A stretch of DNA of 64,000 nt, taken from NCBI GenBank assembly GCA_028285595.1, contig JANQOW010000153.1:19666-83665 (forward strand), written 5' to 3'. Positions 35,155-42,455 of this stretch are shown in pieces. Both the position numbers and the translations under genes were made by a program. The notes beneath the pieces were generated by a model. The model was given only the letters and a program-made list of their open reading frames with translations, searched no databases and was not told the DNA's origin. How positions within the stretch are numbered: the stretch's first letter is position 1; each line of letters opens with the position of its first letter. Source of the DNA: Hyphomicrobiales bacterium (GTDB taxonomy: Bacteria; Pseudomonadota; Alphaproteobacteria; Rhizobiales; CAJQND01).

Positions 35155-35853
35155 TCATTGATAGCTTGCGTCAGGCTGTCCGGTCGGTGCGAGCCGGTAT
35201 CCGAGATACCTTTTCGCATCAATCGGATCATAGCCCAGCTGATTACGGAGTTTCTTTCTGAGCTTGCTCGTGTGGGCTTCGATCACGCATTCATCAATCT
35301 TATCGTCAAACAAGCCATAGACTGCATCGAACAATTGTTTCTTGGTGATGCGGCGGCCCTGGTTCTTAGCAAGATGTTCTAAGATGCGCTGTTCGCGCCG
35401 GGGGAGCGGCAGTTCGACGCCCTTCACCACCGGAGAGCGGCCGTCAAAATAGACTATTAAATCACGGTGGAGTTCTTCAGGATCTTCGGCCGCCAGGCTG
35501 CGGCGAACCACTGCTGCCACCCGCGCCAGAATCTCGCGCACATGTGCCGGTTTCCGAACGACGTCGTCAGCGCCGGCTGCAAACATATCCAATGTCTGTT
35601 CGAGACCACCTGTGTCATTCATGGCAATGACCGGCGCATTGGAGCGACCGCGAATCAGGTTAGGGAACTTTTGCCTGTGTTCAAATGTTCCTAATAAGAA
35701 GGCGTCCACGGCCTCGAGTTCTTCGCTTGGGACGGTCGTCACCCACCCCATAAAATCGTCCGGATCCAGTCCGATTGTTGACACACCTTCCTTCTTGAAC
35801 CCAGCCGCATAGCCTTGTTTGACGATGTCACGTTCGTCGACCAATACAATCAT
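35155..35853 (-). CDS. ftcR: flagellar transcriptional regulator FtcR/Rem type
   Basis: OmpR-type DNA-binding regulator of 232 residues, like FtcR (Brucella) and Rem (Sinorhizobium), which activate flagellar genes. The receiver-like domain (1-~118) keeps VDERD and the Lys of VVRKP, but the position that normally holds the phosphorylated Asp reads Gly (AFLLGTFEHR). Activity is thus probably not phosphorylation-controlled. The winged-helix domain (~130-225) has PRREQRILEHLAKNQGRRIT and VIEAHTSKLRKKLRNQLGYD. The ATG at 35853 follows GGGAG by 7 nt. Its position next to flgE and the CtrA-type site upstream support a flagellar master role. Confidence 0.88.
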   Translation of the reverse strand: MIVLVDERDIVKQGYAAGFKKEGVSTIGLDPDDFMGWVTTVPSEELEAVDAFLLGTFEHRQKFPNLIRGRSNAPVIAMNDTGGLEQTLDMFAAGADDVVRKPAHVREILARVAAVVRRSLAAEDPEELHRDLIVYFDGRSPVVKGVELPLPRREQRILEHLAKNQGRRITKKQLFDAVYGLFDDKIDECVIEAHTSKLRKKLRNQLGYDPIDAKRYLGYRLAPTGQPDASYQ

Positions 35854-35877
35854 CGAGTAGCTCCCAGCAAATACCCA

Positions 35878-35909
35878 CTTGGGTCGGCGAATAGGTCGCT
35901 CTACCCAAG
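35878..35909. promoter_or_regulatory. inverted repeat in ftcR leader
   Basis: Perfect 7-bp inverted repeat CTTGGGT ... ACCCAAG with 18 nt between arms, starting 25 nt upstream of the ftcR ATG. The inner arm also forms a tight palindrome, ACCCA-CT-TGGGT (35873-35884). It could be an operator for autoregulation or a hairpin in the mRNA leader near the ribosome site. Which of these applies cannot be told from sequence. Confidence 0.35.
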
Positions 35910-35970
35910 GATGCAAATTACAACTTTAAGAAGAACTCAACTTACTGAGCTAATTTAAATTGAGCAGCGG

Positions 35971-35985
35971 TTAATAAACGATTAA
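35971..35985. promoter_or_regulatory. ctrA box: CtrA-type binding site, perfect consensus
   Basis: TTAATAAACGATTAA matches TTAA-N7-TTAA exactly and is part of a 17-bp palindrome (GTTAAT and ATTAAC flanking AAACG). It lies 118 nt upstream of the ftcR start codon in an AT-rich spacer. CtrA, the cell-cycle regulator of alphaproteobacteria, recognises this sequence. I infer that it places ftcR, and through it the flagellar genes, under cell-cycle control. Confidence 0.6.
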
Positions 35986-36196
35986 CAGGCAAACCTGGCG
36001 CATCGGATGGTAAATGCTCATCCGACAAGTTTCGCGTTTTTGTATAGGTATAAGTAATCAGGGTTTCTGAATGGCAGCCTATATAAGATGTATCAAGATC
36101 AATACAATCAAATCGTGCAAATAAATCTCTAAGGTTGTGTGTACTATTTTTCGATCGTATCACTAACTACTATTAGTTTTATTTTTCTCGTTAAGA

Positions 36197-36538
36197 GTGT
36201 GGACACTGCGTGATCTCCAAAAGCCCATTTCAGAGATCGCACCGTTCTTCGTTCTCTCCCGATACACGTATTACGATGTGTTTGGTATGGTTCTTGCGTG
36301 CGCCAATTTTCTTGATCCTCTCGTGCGGATTCTGCTGATGATTCTGTGGCGCAACCAAAAGATCGATAGATTGTCGAAACGCGAATTGGAATTCGCGCTC
36401 GAAGACGCAGTCTTAGAGATCGAGCGACTCGGTCGCGACACACAAGAGGAAGCCTCGTACAGAGGATACCTCTGGGGATTTGCCAGCGCGTCATTTCTTG
36501 CCTTGGCTGGGTTGATCCTCGTGGCCTTGATCACCTAG
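36197..36538 (+). CDS. uncharacterised membrane protein, 113 aa
   Basis: Predicted membrane protein with a hydrophobic segment at ~30-50 (MVLACANFLDPLVRILLMIL) and a C-terminal transmembrane helix (~91-112: GFASASFLALAGLILVALIT). Between them is a charged helix (KRELEFALEDAVLEIERLGR). The two helices flanking a charged loop suggest a hairpin topology. GTG at 36197 has only TTAAGA upstream, so the start is uncertain; ATG at 36284 is an alternative. No family recognised. Coding potential is judged from composition. Confidence 0.5.
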   Translation: MWTLRDLQKPISEIAPFFVLSRYTYYDVFGMVLACANFLDPLVRILLMILWRNQKIDRLSKRELEFALEDAVLEIERLGRDTQEEASYRGYLWGFASASFLALAGLILVALIT

Positions 36539-36636
36539 TTCAGATCACCCCTCAGACTTTTATTTGGACGGCTTCGCACAACCTTCGGCTGGTACGGTGG
36601 CGGCAAACATGTCTGTCACCAGGAATTCAAACGATC

Positions 36637-37185
36637 ATGAGCAAAGCCGACCCTGAAAAATCATCCGCATCAGCGAACAAGATGGCATCCATCCTGAGTC
36701 ACCTGTCCATCGCGGTTCAGATTCTCAGCCTTATCTTGGTTTTGGTCTTGTTTGCCGGGGCACTCGACCTCGGAGTGGTAGATCTCCGGGCCACGATCTC
36801 GAGCTTTTCGATCATTATCCTGCCAATCTTTGCCGTTTTCGCACTGGTTGCCATTTTCAGCCAAATGAAGCTTGCAGCTCTTAAAGCTGCATCCGTTCAT
36901 GCCAAAGGTGCAGAGACCGAGGCCCTGGTTAATGAGACCAAGGGTGTCGTCGAAAGCAAGATCCAGGAGTACCTGGGAACTGAACATGAACGCTTAAAAG
37001 CTGAACATGAAAAGATGAGCGAGTTTCTGAAAGAACTGGAGAAGCAAGAACAGGAGCGACTTGTCCAAGAAGTGGAGGAGTTGAAGGCGGAGAACACGGA
37101 GCTGAAAGAGCGTCTCTCCATGAAGAACGTTCCGATCAATGATGAACTGAGCGCGGTCGATGAATTGGCGCCAACCGGAACATAG
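36637..37185 (+). CDS. uncharacterised membrane protein with coiled coil
   Basis: Protein of 182 residues. Two transmembrane helices (~24-46 and ~55-76: VQILSLILVLVLFAGAL and SFSIIILPIFAVFALVAIF) are followed by a long Glu/Lys-rich coiled coil (~92-160: EHERLKAEHEKMSEFLKELE, VEELKAENTELKERLS). The tail is probably cytoplasmic. ATG follows AGGAA by 10 nt. I recognise no family; it looks like a membrane-tethered scaffold. Neighbours are also uncharacterised. Confidence 0.75.
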   Translation: MSKADPEKSSASANKMASILSHLSIAVQILSLILVLVLFAGALDLGVVDLRATISSFSIIILPIFAVFALVAIFSQMKLAALKAASVHAKGAETEALVNETKGVVESKIQEYLGTEHERLKAEHEKMSEFLKELEKQEQERLVQEVEELKAENTELKERLSMKNVPINDELSAVDELAPTGT

Positions 37186-37334
37186 TTGATCGCCTTTCTG
37201 CAAGGCTTTGTCCACGTTGCCTATATTGTGCGACGGCAAGCGGAAAGTTTCGCGCAAGGCCAGGATGCTACTGCCCGAGTTTAGCAAGAGTGCATCTGTG
37301 CTTTGTTCATCCCTCGAAGAAAAGGGCCCGCATC

Positions 37335-37820
37335 ATGCCACATCACCATAATCGCCCCTTCAGACCTGGGCTTCATGGGGTCAGCGCTGATGATGGAAGA
37401 CAGCGTTCAAATGCTCAAGTCGATGTTCTTGTCGCTGAGAACAATGAGACCAATAAGTTTTACGTTGAGAATGTTCTGAGCACCTTGGGGTTCACATTCA
37501 AGACGGTTGAAAACGGTGTCGCGGCTGTTGAGGCATTTCGCAGTTGCCGGCCGAGAATCATTTTGATGGATATCGCAATGCCACTCAGCGATGGAGTGGA
37601 GGCCACCATCAATATCAGACGCTATGAAGAGCGTAACGAATTGCACCCTGTGCCCATTATCGCGCTGTCGGCCAACGCAATTCCCGGATTGAGAGAGCGC
37701 TATCTGGCCGCCGGCATGAATGATAGCCTGCTCAAGCCCTACTCCATTGACCAGATCAGTAAGATACTAGATGAGTGGATCTTGCCTGCCTCGACATGCC
37801 GGGCATCCACCGGCGCTTAG
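37335..37820 (+). CDS. stand-alone receiver-domain response regulator
   Basis: CheY-like protein of 161 residues with no output domain. The receiver spans ~25-150: VDVLVAENNETNKF (acidic pocket, with Glu-Asn for Asp-Asp), the phosphoacceptor Asp in RIILMDIAMPLSDG, the Ser/Thr position in IIALSANAIPG, and the Lys in SLLKPYS. The style resembles receivers of hybrid kinases. It may act as a phosphotransfer intermediate or by protein contact. Its kinase is not in the window. ATG at 37335 follows AAAAGGG by 8 nt. Confidence 0.85.
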   Translation: MPHHHNRPFRPGLHGVSADDGRQRSNAQVDVLVAENNETNKFYVENVLSTLGFTFKTVENGVAAVEAFRSCRPRIILMDIAMPLSDGVEATINIRRYEERNELHPVPIIALSANAIPGLRERYLAAGMNDSLLKPYSIDQISKILDEWILPASTCRASTGA

Positions 37821-37929
37821 GCGCAGTCCAACAGTGTTTGAGACGTGAACAGACGTTCGCCGGCGCCGTTCGCATCCAGTCCAATTTTGAGATAAATCTC
37901 GCCGCGCAATATCGCTGAGCTTGGCAGCC

Positions 37930-38106
37930 TTAAGAACTTGAACGGAGCAAACTGGAAGCCTCGATGCGCGCCATGTCGAGCAAATAGGCCAGGAACTGAT
38001 GACCCTCAATTGTTGCCTTGGCCTGCAGTCGTTCCACATCGCTTACCAGCTCACGTAGATCCTGTGTGTCGTGTTGAGCAGTAGGAGTAAGCTTCTCAGC
38101 CTTCAT
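37930..38106 (-). CDS. small helical protein, 58 aa
   Basis: A short gene whose product begins MKAEKLTPTAQHDTQDLREL and continues with a helix containing RLQAKATIEGHQFLAYLLDM. The codons mostly end in G or C, as in neighbouring genes. The ATG follows GGGGATCACA, giving a fair ribosome site. It overlaps the end of an upstream 62-codon gene by 11 nt, so the two may be translationally coupled. No family recognised. It converges on the receiver gene ending at 37820. Confidence 0.6.
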   Translation of the reverse strand: MKAEKLTPTAQHDTQDLRELVSDVERLQAKATIEGHQFLAYLLDMARIEASSLLRSSS

Positions 38107-38284
38107 TGTGATCCCCAATTCGAAGCGCCTCATTGCGCTGATTAAACAACCAGGTGGTAAGTCTCCGATCTTTTGCCCAGATCGAGCTGGTCAATCTGGC
38201 TAGACGGTCCAATCCTGGCTCCGTTGCCGATGCAAACCACGCCGCCACTGAGTGCGATTCTCTATTTTCATCAAGCTGAATCAT
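38096..38284 (-). CDS. small protein, 62 aa
   Basis: A 62-residue frame with plausible amino-acid composition (ENRESHSVAAWFASATEPGL, RRLTTWLFNQRNEALRIGD). It is immediately upstream of and overlaps the 58-codon gene by 11 nt. Ribosome site is weak: GAG about 12 nt before the ATG. No recognised domain. It may be the first gene of a two-gene unit, or its translation may mainly serve to deliver ribosomes to the second gene (inference). Confidence 0.45.
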   Translation of the reverse strand: MIQLDENRESHSVAAWFASATEPGLDRLARLTSSIWAKDRRLTTWLFNQRNEALRIGDHNEG

Positions 38285-38880
38285 AGACGCGTGATTCTCA
38301 ACCCTTAAGTGTTTTCATCGTAACGGCCCAATCTTGCATGAGGCTTGCCCCTCATTTCACCAAAGACTATTCATATTGAAAATTCAATGATTTAGGTAAC
38401 AGGACGCCATCCTCTCGACCTGACGTAGCGGCACTTTTTTCCTCTGTCTTCTATCCGTGAAATAACACTCATCAGATCAGTCTCACGCAAGCTACTGCTG
38501 GCAAAACCTAAAGACCGGTGGCGGAGACCTTCCCCCAGTGTTCGCCGTCACCGCAAAAAGGCGGGACAGCGGTAATCGCACTTGCTGGCTGTCCCGCCGC
38601 CTTTAGCCGGACGGCCCTTAACAGAGGTAGCGCCCAAACAGCGCGCACCAGCTTCATTTTCATGTTGATAATAAACGAACGCTAAACGAACTTCAGCCAC
38701 GCTGTGGAGAGGTTCAGGTCAGGTTCGCGCAAGTTGCCTCTGCCAGTGTACTGCTTGTTGTGCTGTTACACTGCTCTTTATCAGCTCAACGCTATGCAAA
38801 ACGCAACTGGCGAGACACGCTCTCGATCCCCCAAGTGTCTCGCCGGTTGCATCTTCTCAAATGTATCAAGGACAAATCAC
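38285..38880. other. intergenic region with a minus-strand terminator
   Basis: About 600 nt where I find no convincing gene. A 119-codon + strand frame (38704-39063) is Cys/Arg-rich, lacks a ribosome site and overlaps the better minus-strand gene. The main structure is the hairpin at 38555-38598. A GGTGGCG/CGTCACC pair with one wobble (38518-38550) could fold just beside it, so a small RNA is possible but unproven. Confidence 0.4.
38555..38598 (-). terminator. intrinsic terminator, minus strand
   Basis: An 11-bp perfect stem, GGCGGGACAGC / GCTGTCCCGCC (38560-38570 and 38588-38598), with a 17-nt loop. On the minus strand it is followed by TTTTT (38559-38555); on the + strand only CTTTA follows, so it should act on minus-strand transcripts, such as that of the gene at 38881-39177. 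The loop is large for a terminator. Confidence 0.65.
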
Positions 38881-39177
38881 TCACCTGGTCGCGAACCTGA
38901 ACCCCGTTGCCTTGTGGCAGACCAATACACCATTGGTGAAGTTGCAAAACGCATCCTTCAACATGAACATATTCGATTTTGTATATTGGCTTTGCGTGAC
39001 GACAGCGTCGGGTTGTTGCTGAGCCAATTGCGAGGAATGTTCAGACGCCTGCACATCGTCTAGCCAGTGCTCCGTGATGAGGAGCAACATCAGGCCATAA
39101 GTGAAGAGCAGCCCGACCAAACACACCATTGCTGGGAAGTTCAAAGTTCGAATGTCACATGAAGCCCGGCTAACCAC
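38881..39177 (-). CDS. small anchored protein, 98 aa
   Basis: Protein with one transmembrane helix near residues 17-36 (AMVCLVGLLFTYGLMLLLIT) and a ~60-residue, probably periplasmic, C-terminus rich in Gln, Ser and His (QASEHSSQLAQQQPDAVVTQ). GTG at 39177 is preceded by AAAGGTGG with 8 nt spacing; an in-frame GTG at 39189 overlaps that site. A minus-strand terminator ~280 nt downstream supports transcription in this direction. No family identified. Confidence 0.5.
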   Translation of the reverse strand: MVSRASCDIRTLNFPAMVCLVGLLFTYGLMLLLITEHWLDDVQASEHSSQLAQQQPDAVVTQSQYTKSNMFMLKDAFCNFTNGVLVCHKATGFRFATR

Positions 39178-39269
39178 GATTGATACCACCTTTAAAGATG
39201 ATCACAGGCCTCTGTTCTGCCTGAGGCAACTTGCTCCAAGCTGATCAGATCAAGATGGTGAGGGTTACG

Positions 39270-39965
39270 TCAGTTTTTGTAGGTCTGCCAAAGTGCTGTT
39301 TCGCCCAAGCTGGTGATCAGTGCGTCGTGCGCCGCAATCTCTTTTTCGGTTAGCCTCGACGGAAGCGCCATAGGTCTGGGTTGTGCAGGTTTGTTTTCCC
39401 GCGTTTCTTGCGGATTGAGCTCCACAACCTCTTGCGTGATTGCGAGGTTTTGTTGCCGACCACCAATCAGTTCCAGATAGACCGAAGCCAAAAGTTCAGA
39501 ATCGAGTAGCGCGCCATGTTTCGTACGGTTGGAGTTATCGACCCCATACCGTCGACAGAGTGCATCCAAACTGTTCGGCCCCATCGGGTGCTTCTTTCGG
39601 GCCAATGCGAGTGTATCCAAAACCTGTTCTTCTGGAATCAGTTCTCGGTTGTGGGTGATTAGTTCGTGGTTGATAAACGCCATATCAAACGGTGCGTTGT
39701 GAATCACCAACACACCATCTCCCACAAACTCACAAAACGCATCCACTATATCGTTGAAAACAGGGTGCTTCCGTAGAAACTCTTCCGATAGGCCGTGAAC
39801 GTTGTAAGCCTCTTCCGGCATGCTTCGCTCAGGATTGATATACTGATGGTAGGTGCGCCCGGTCGGCACATGGTTGATCAGTTCTACAGCACCGATTTCA
39901 ACGATCCGATGACCCTCTTTTGGGCTGAGCCCCGTTGTCTCGGTATCCAAAACGATCTCGCGCAT
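39270..39965 (-). CDS. dnaQ: DNA polymerase III epsilon subunit
   Basis: Proofreading 3'-5' exonuclease of the replicative polymerase, 231 residues. The DEDDh catalytic motifs are present: DTETTGLSP (~7-15), HNAPFDMAFINHE (~90) and KHGALLDSELLA (~150, the His and Asp of motif III). The C-terminal ~40 residues probably hold the alpha-subunit contact. First in the order dnaQ-coaE-maf-ppsR reading toward lower coordinates; coaE is 8 nt upstream. Confidence 0.95.
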   Translation of the reverse strand: MREIVLDTETTGLSPKEGHRIVEIGAVELINHVPTGRTYHQYINPERSMPEEAYNVHGLSEEFLRKHPVFNDIVDAFCEFVGDGVLVIHNAPFDMAFINHELITHNRELIPEEQVLDTLALARKKHPMGPNSLDALCRRYGVDNSNRTKHGALLDSELLASVYLELIGGRQQNLAITQEVVELNPQETRENKPAQPRPMALPSRLTEKEIAAHDALITSLGETALWQTYKN

Positions 39966-39973
39966 GGTCTGCC

Positions 39974-40567
39974 TTATGTGTTCATTCGCAGGGTTTCTAC
40001 AATATCCACCACTTGTGCTTCGGCTGCAGCAAGCCCTTTAGAGCTGTCCACAATGAAGTCAGCCTTGGCCCTTTTTTCATGGTCAGGCACTTGCTTTTGC
40101 AAAATGGCCTCGAATTTCTCTTCAGTCATACCGGGGCGCTGAAGAGCACGTTCACGCTGAATTTCTTTCGGCGCCGACACAACAACAATCTTGTCAACCT
40201 GATCCTCCGCCTTCGTTTCAAAGAGCAAGGGGATATCCAGGACGACAACCGTTTCACCACCATCCTGTGCCTGGTGAATAAACCTTTGTCGTTCGGACTG
40301 AACCAAGGGATGAACCAAATTTTCGAGAGCCTTTAAAGCCTTGGCGTCGTTCAGCACGAGTTGGCCAAGTTTGGTTCGGTTGACTGCACCATCCTCAATG
40401 GCGGATGGAAACAGCGAACCGACGCTCTCCACGGCCGCACCATTTCGCGCGTAGAGGTTATGAACGACTTCATCCGCATCGAAGACGGGGACGCCGAGGG
40501 ACCTGAACATTCTTGCTGTTTCTGACTTACCCATGGCGATTGATCCAGTTAATCCGATGATGATCAC
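39974..40567 (-). CDS. coaE: dephospho-CoA kinase
   Basis: Cytosolic enzyme for the last step of coenzyme A synthesis, 197 residues. The P-loop GLTGSIAMGKS is at the N-terminus; VFDADEVVHNLYA and the block RERALQRPGMTEEKFEAILQ follow. I chose the GTG at 40567, which follows GGGAG by 8 nt and gives the usual N-terminus; an ATG at 40582 would add five residues but has a poor ribosome site. Confidence 0.94.
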   Translation of the reverse strand: MIIIGLTGSIAMGKSETARMFRSLGVPVFDADEVVHNLYARNGAAVESVGSLFPSAIEDGAVNRTKLGQLVLNDAKALKALENLVHPLVQSERQRFIHQAQDGGETVVVLDIPLLFETKAEDQVDKIVVVSAPKEIQRERALQRPGMTEEKFEAILQKQVPDHEKRAKADFIVDSSKGLAAAEAQVVDIVETLRMNT

Positions 40568-40593
40568 GCTGGTCACTCCCATTTCTTTAGCGG

Positions 40594-41205
40594 TTAAACG
40601 AGCGGCGGGTTCCTCGTGCGCAAAAAGGTCAGCAAAGGCAATAGGGGCAGACCGAGAATAGTAAAGTAGTCACCTTCAATCTTCTCAAACAGGTGAATGC
40701 CCAAACCCTCCAACTGGTATGCACCTACTGATTTCGTCACCTCATCACCCATTTCTGCCAAATACACACCCAAGAAAGATGAACTGACATCTCGCATCGA
40801 TAGGCGCGCGACGTCTTCATAAGACCAAAGCGTTTCGCCTCTGCATACTACCGCGACGGCGGAGATAAGCTCATGGGTCTTACCACGAAGCTCGATGAGT
40901 TGATCCAGCGCCTTATCTTTTGTGGCTGGCTTACTGATGAGTTGGTCTTCAAGAACAAGGATCTGATCAGATCCGATGACTAAAGCGTCGGGGTGGCTTT
41001 CCGAGACCACGCTTGCTTTTGTTTGAGCGAGCAATTGGGCAATGTCGGCAGGACGGAGTGTGCTGTCGTCACCACGCACGGCCTGCTTTATGGCGTCTTC
41101 ATCCACATTGGCCGGCTCAGTGATAAACGTGAGGCCGGCCGCTTCTAAGAGCTGTTTGCGGATTTGGCTGGCTGAAGCCAAAACGAGCTGTTCGTGTTGC
41201 AGCAT
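40594..41205 (-). CDS. maf: Maf-family nucleotide pyrophosphatase
   Basis: Predicted nucleoside-triphosphate pyrophosphatase (203 residues) of the Maf family, which removes modified or non-canonical nucleotides. Signatures: LASASQIRKQLLEAAGL at the N-terminus, IGSDQILVLEDQLISKPATK with the catalytic Asp, and SVGAYQLEGLGIHLFEKIEG, the conserved AGxYxIxG-type block. The start shares a base with the ppsR stop (TAATG). Substrate preference cannot be read from sequence. Confidence 0.92.
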   Translation of the reverse strand: MLQHEQLVLASASQIRKQLLEAAGLTFITEPANVDEDAIKQAVRGDDSTLRPADIAQLLAQTKASVVSESHPDALVIGSDQILVLEDQLISKPATKDKALDQLIELRGKTHELISAVAVVCRGETLWSYEDVARLSMRDVSSSFLGVYLAEMGDEVTKSVGAYQLEGLGIHLFEKIEGDYFTILGLPLLPLLTFLRTRNPPLV

Positions 41206-42044
41206 TAGTGTTCTGGTTCGCTTTGTTGACGACGATGATAGATATTCAATATGGCTGCAGCGGTCTCCTCAATCGATCGCCGTGTTACATCAATGACCGG
41301 CCAGTTGTGTCGGTGGCACAGCTTCCGTGCAAAGGCGATCTCTTCGGCAATCACAGTTTTGTCAACGTAGCTGGTCTCTCGATCCTCGTTGAGAGACAGC
41401 AAGCGGTTGCGCCTGATTTGTGAAATCCGTTCAGGACTCGCGACCAACCCAACCACGACCGGCTTTGACAATTTCTCAAGCGTTTCTGGCAGAGGGACCT
41501 CTGGAACAAGCGGAACGTTCGCGGTCTTTAAACCGCGGTTGGCAAGATAAATACTGGTTGGCGTTTTTGACGTTCTGCTAATCCCAACGATAACCACATC
41601 CGCATTCTCCAGATCCTGGGTATGCTGGCCATCGTCATGCATGATGGTGTAATTCATCGCTTCAATTCGATGGAAGTACTCAGCATTCATCGCATGCTGA
41701 CCACCAGCTCTCGGACGTGATTCTGCATTGAGATAGGACGCCAGGCTTGAGATGATGGGATCAAGAATGGAAATTGCCGGAACGTCCAATTGCCGACAGC
41801 TCTCCTCCAAGTCCTTGCGGAGCGCTTCATCGACAATCGTGAACAGCACAATTCCAGGATTGGTCTCCACATTGCGCAAAACCCGTTGCAGTTGCCGCGC
41901 AGACCGCACCAATGCATACACATGCTCGATGGGTTGGAAGTCGGCATAGTGGGCCGTTGCGGCGCGTGCGACTGTGTTCAGAGTTTCCCCCGTTGCATCA
42001 GACACGAGATGCAAGTGGAAAAATTTTCTTTTCCCGCTGTTCAT
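41205..42044 (-). CDS. ppsR: pyruvate, phosphate/water dikinase regulatory protein
   Basis: Bifunctional kinase-phosphorylase of the DUF299 family (279 residues) that turns PEP synthase or pyruvate phosphate dikinase on and off. The N-terminal [17 protein letters not shown] and the nucleotide-binding [18 protein letters not shown] (~157-174) are diagnostic. Its dikinase target is not in the window. The gene borders the putative replication origin and reads away from it, a placement common in Hyphomicrobiales. Confidence 0.94.
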   Translation of the reverse strand: MNSGKRKFFHLHLVSDATGETLNTVARAATAHYADFQPIEHVYALVRSARQLQRVLRNVETNPGIVLFTIVDEALRKDLEESCRQLDVPAISILDPIISSLASYLNAESRPRAGGQHAMNAEYFHRIEAMNYTIMHDDGQHTQDLENADVVIVGISRTSKTPTSIYLANRGLKTANVPLVPEVPLPETLEKLSKPVVVGLVASPERISQIRRNRLLSLNEDRETSYVDKTVIAEEIAFARKLCHRHNWPVIDVTRRSIEETAAAILNIYHRRQQSEPEH

Positions 42045-42455
42045 TGTGGGCCGCTCACATCCTGTTGAGAGCTGTGGATAAATTCACACGATTTACACAC
42101 CATCAACTGTGCCTGCAAAAAGCTGTGTGATTTTTCCATAGCCCAAAGCCGTTTGATCATTTTGTTCACAGATAGGGATAACCGCGTTTGCTGTGTACAA
42201 TCAGCGGAGAAATTTTGCACTGGCTTGGATTAAAACGATATGCTCCGGTTAAGCTATTGAATAGTATATATTATTTATCCCATCAATCCACTGGTTATCC
42301 TTGTGGGTAAGTCCATGATCTCGCCGACCCTGTGGATAGGTTGTGCATTCTTGATAATCCCTATAATCCACAGTCCAACAACAACAGAATCCTTATTTCT
42401 ATATTTGATAGATTGTTGGGGACTGGGATGACGAATCACACAGGGTCGCACTGAG
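42045..42455. other. oriC: putative chromosomal origin of replication (oriC)
   Basis: A 411-nt non-coding region between ppsR and hemE. A perfect DnaA box, TGTGGATAA, lies at 42073-42081. One-mismatch copies are TGTGGGTAA (42302-42310), TGTGGATAG (42331-42339) and TAATCCACA (42364-42372); TTATCC also occurs at 42275 and 42295. A run of nearly pure A/T lies at 42254-42280, a candidate unwinding element. GAATC (CcrM methylation) sites lie close to hemE. The oriC-hemE neighbourhood is known in several alphaproteobacteria. Two parS sites and parAB are within 10 kb. The function is inferred. Confidence 0.75.

Larger units (their letters stand above)
35854..36196. other. AT-rich intergenic region upstream of ftcR
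   Basis: A 343-nt gap, more AT-rich than its surroundings. It holds the leader repeat and the CtrA-type site described separately. Weak frames on the minus strand (for example 35942-36163) lack ribosome sites and protein-like composition. No terminator with a T run is evident. This probably contains the ftcR promoter and perhaps one for the gene at 36197. Confidence 0.5.

Noticed and set aside
35942..36163. 73-codon minus-strand frame in the AT-rich spacer
   Set aside because: No ribosome site; contains the CtrA-type site; codon choice follows the AT bias only.
38704..39063. 119-codon + strand frame
   Set aside because: Cys/Arg-rich, no ribosome site, and it overlaps the better minus-strand gene that has a membrane helix and downstream terminator.
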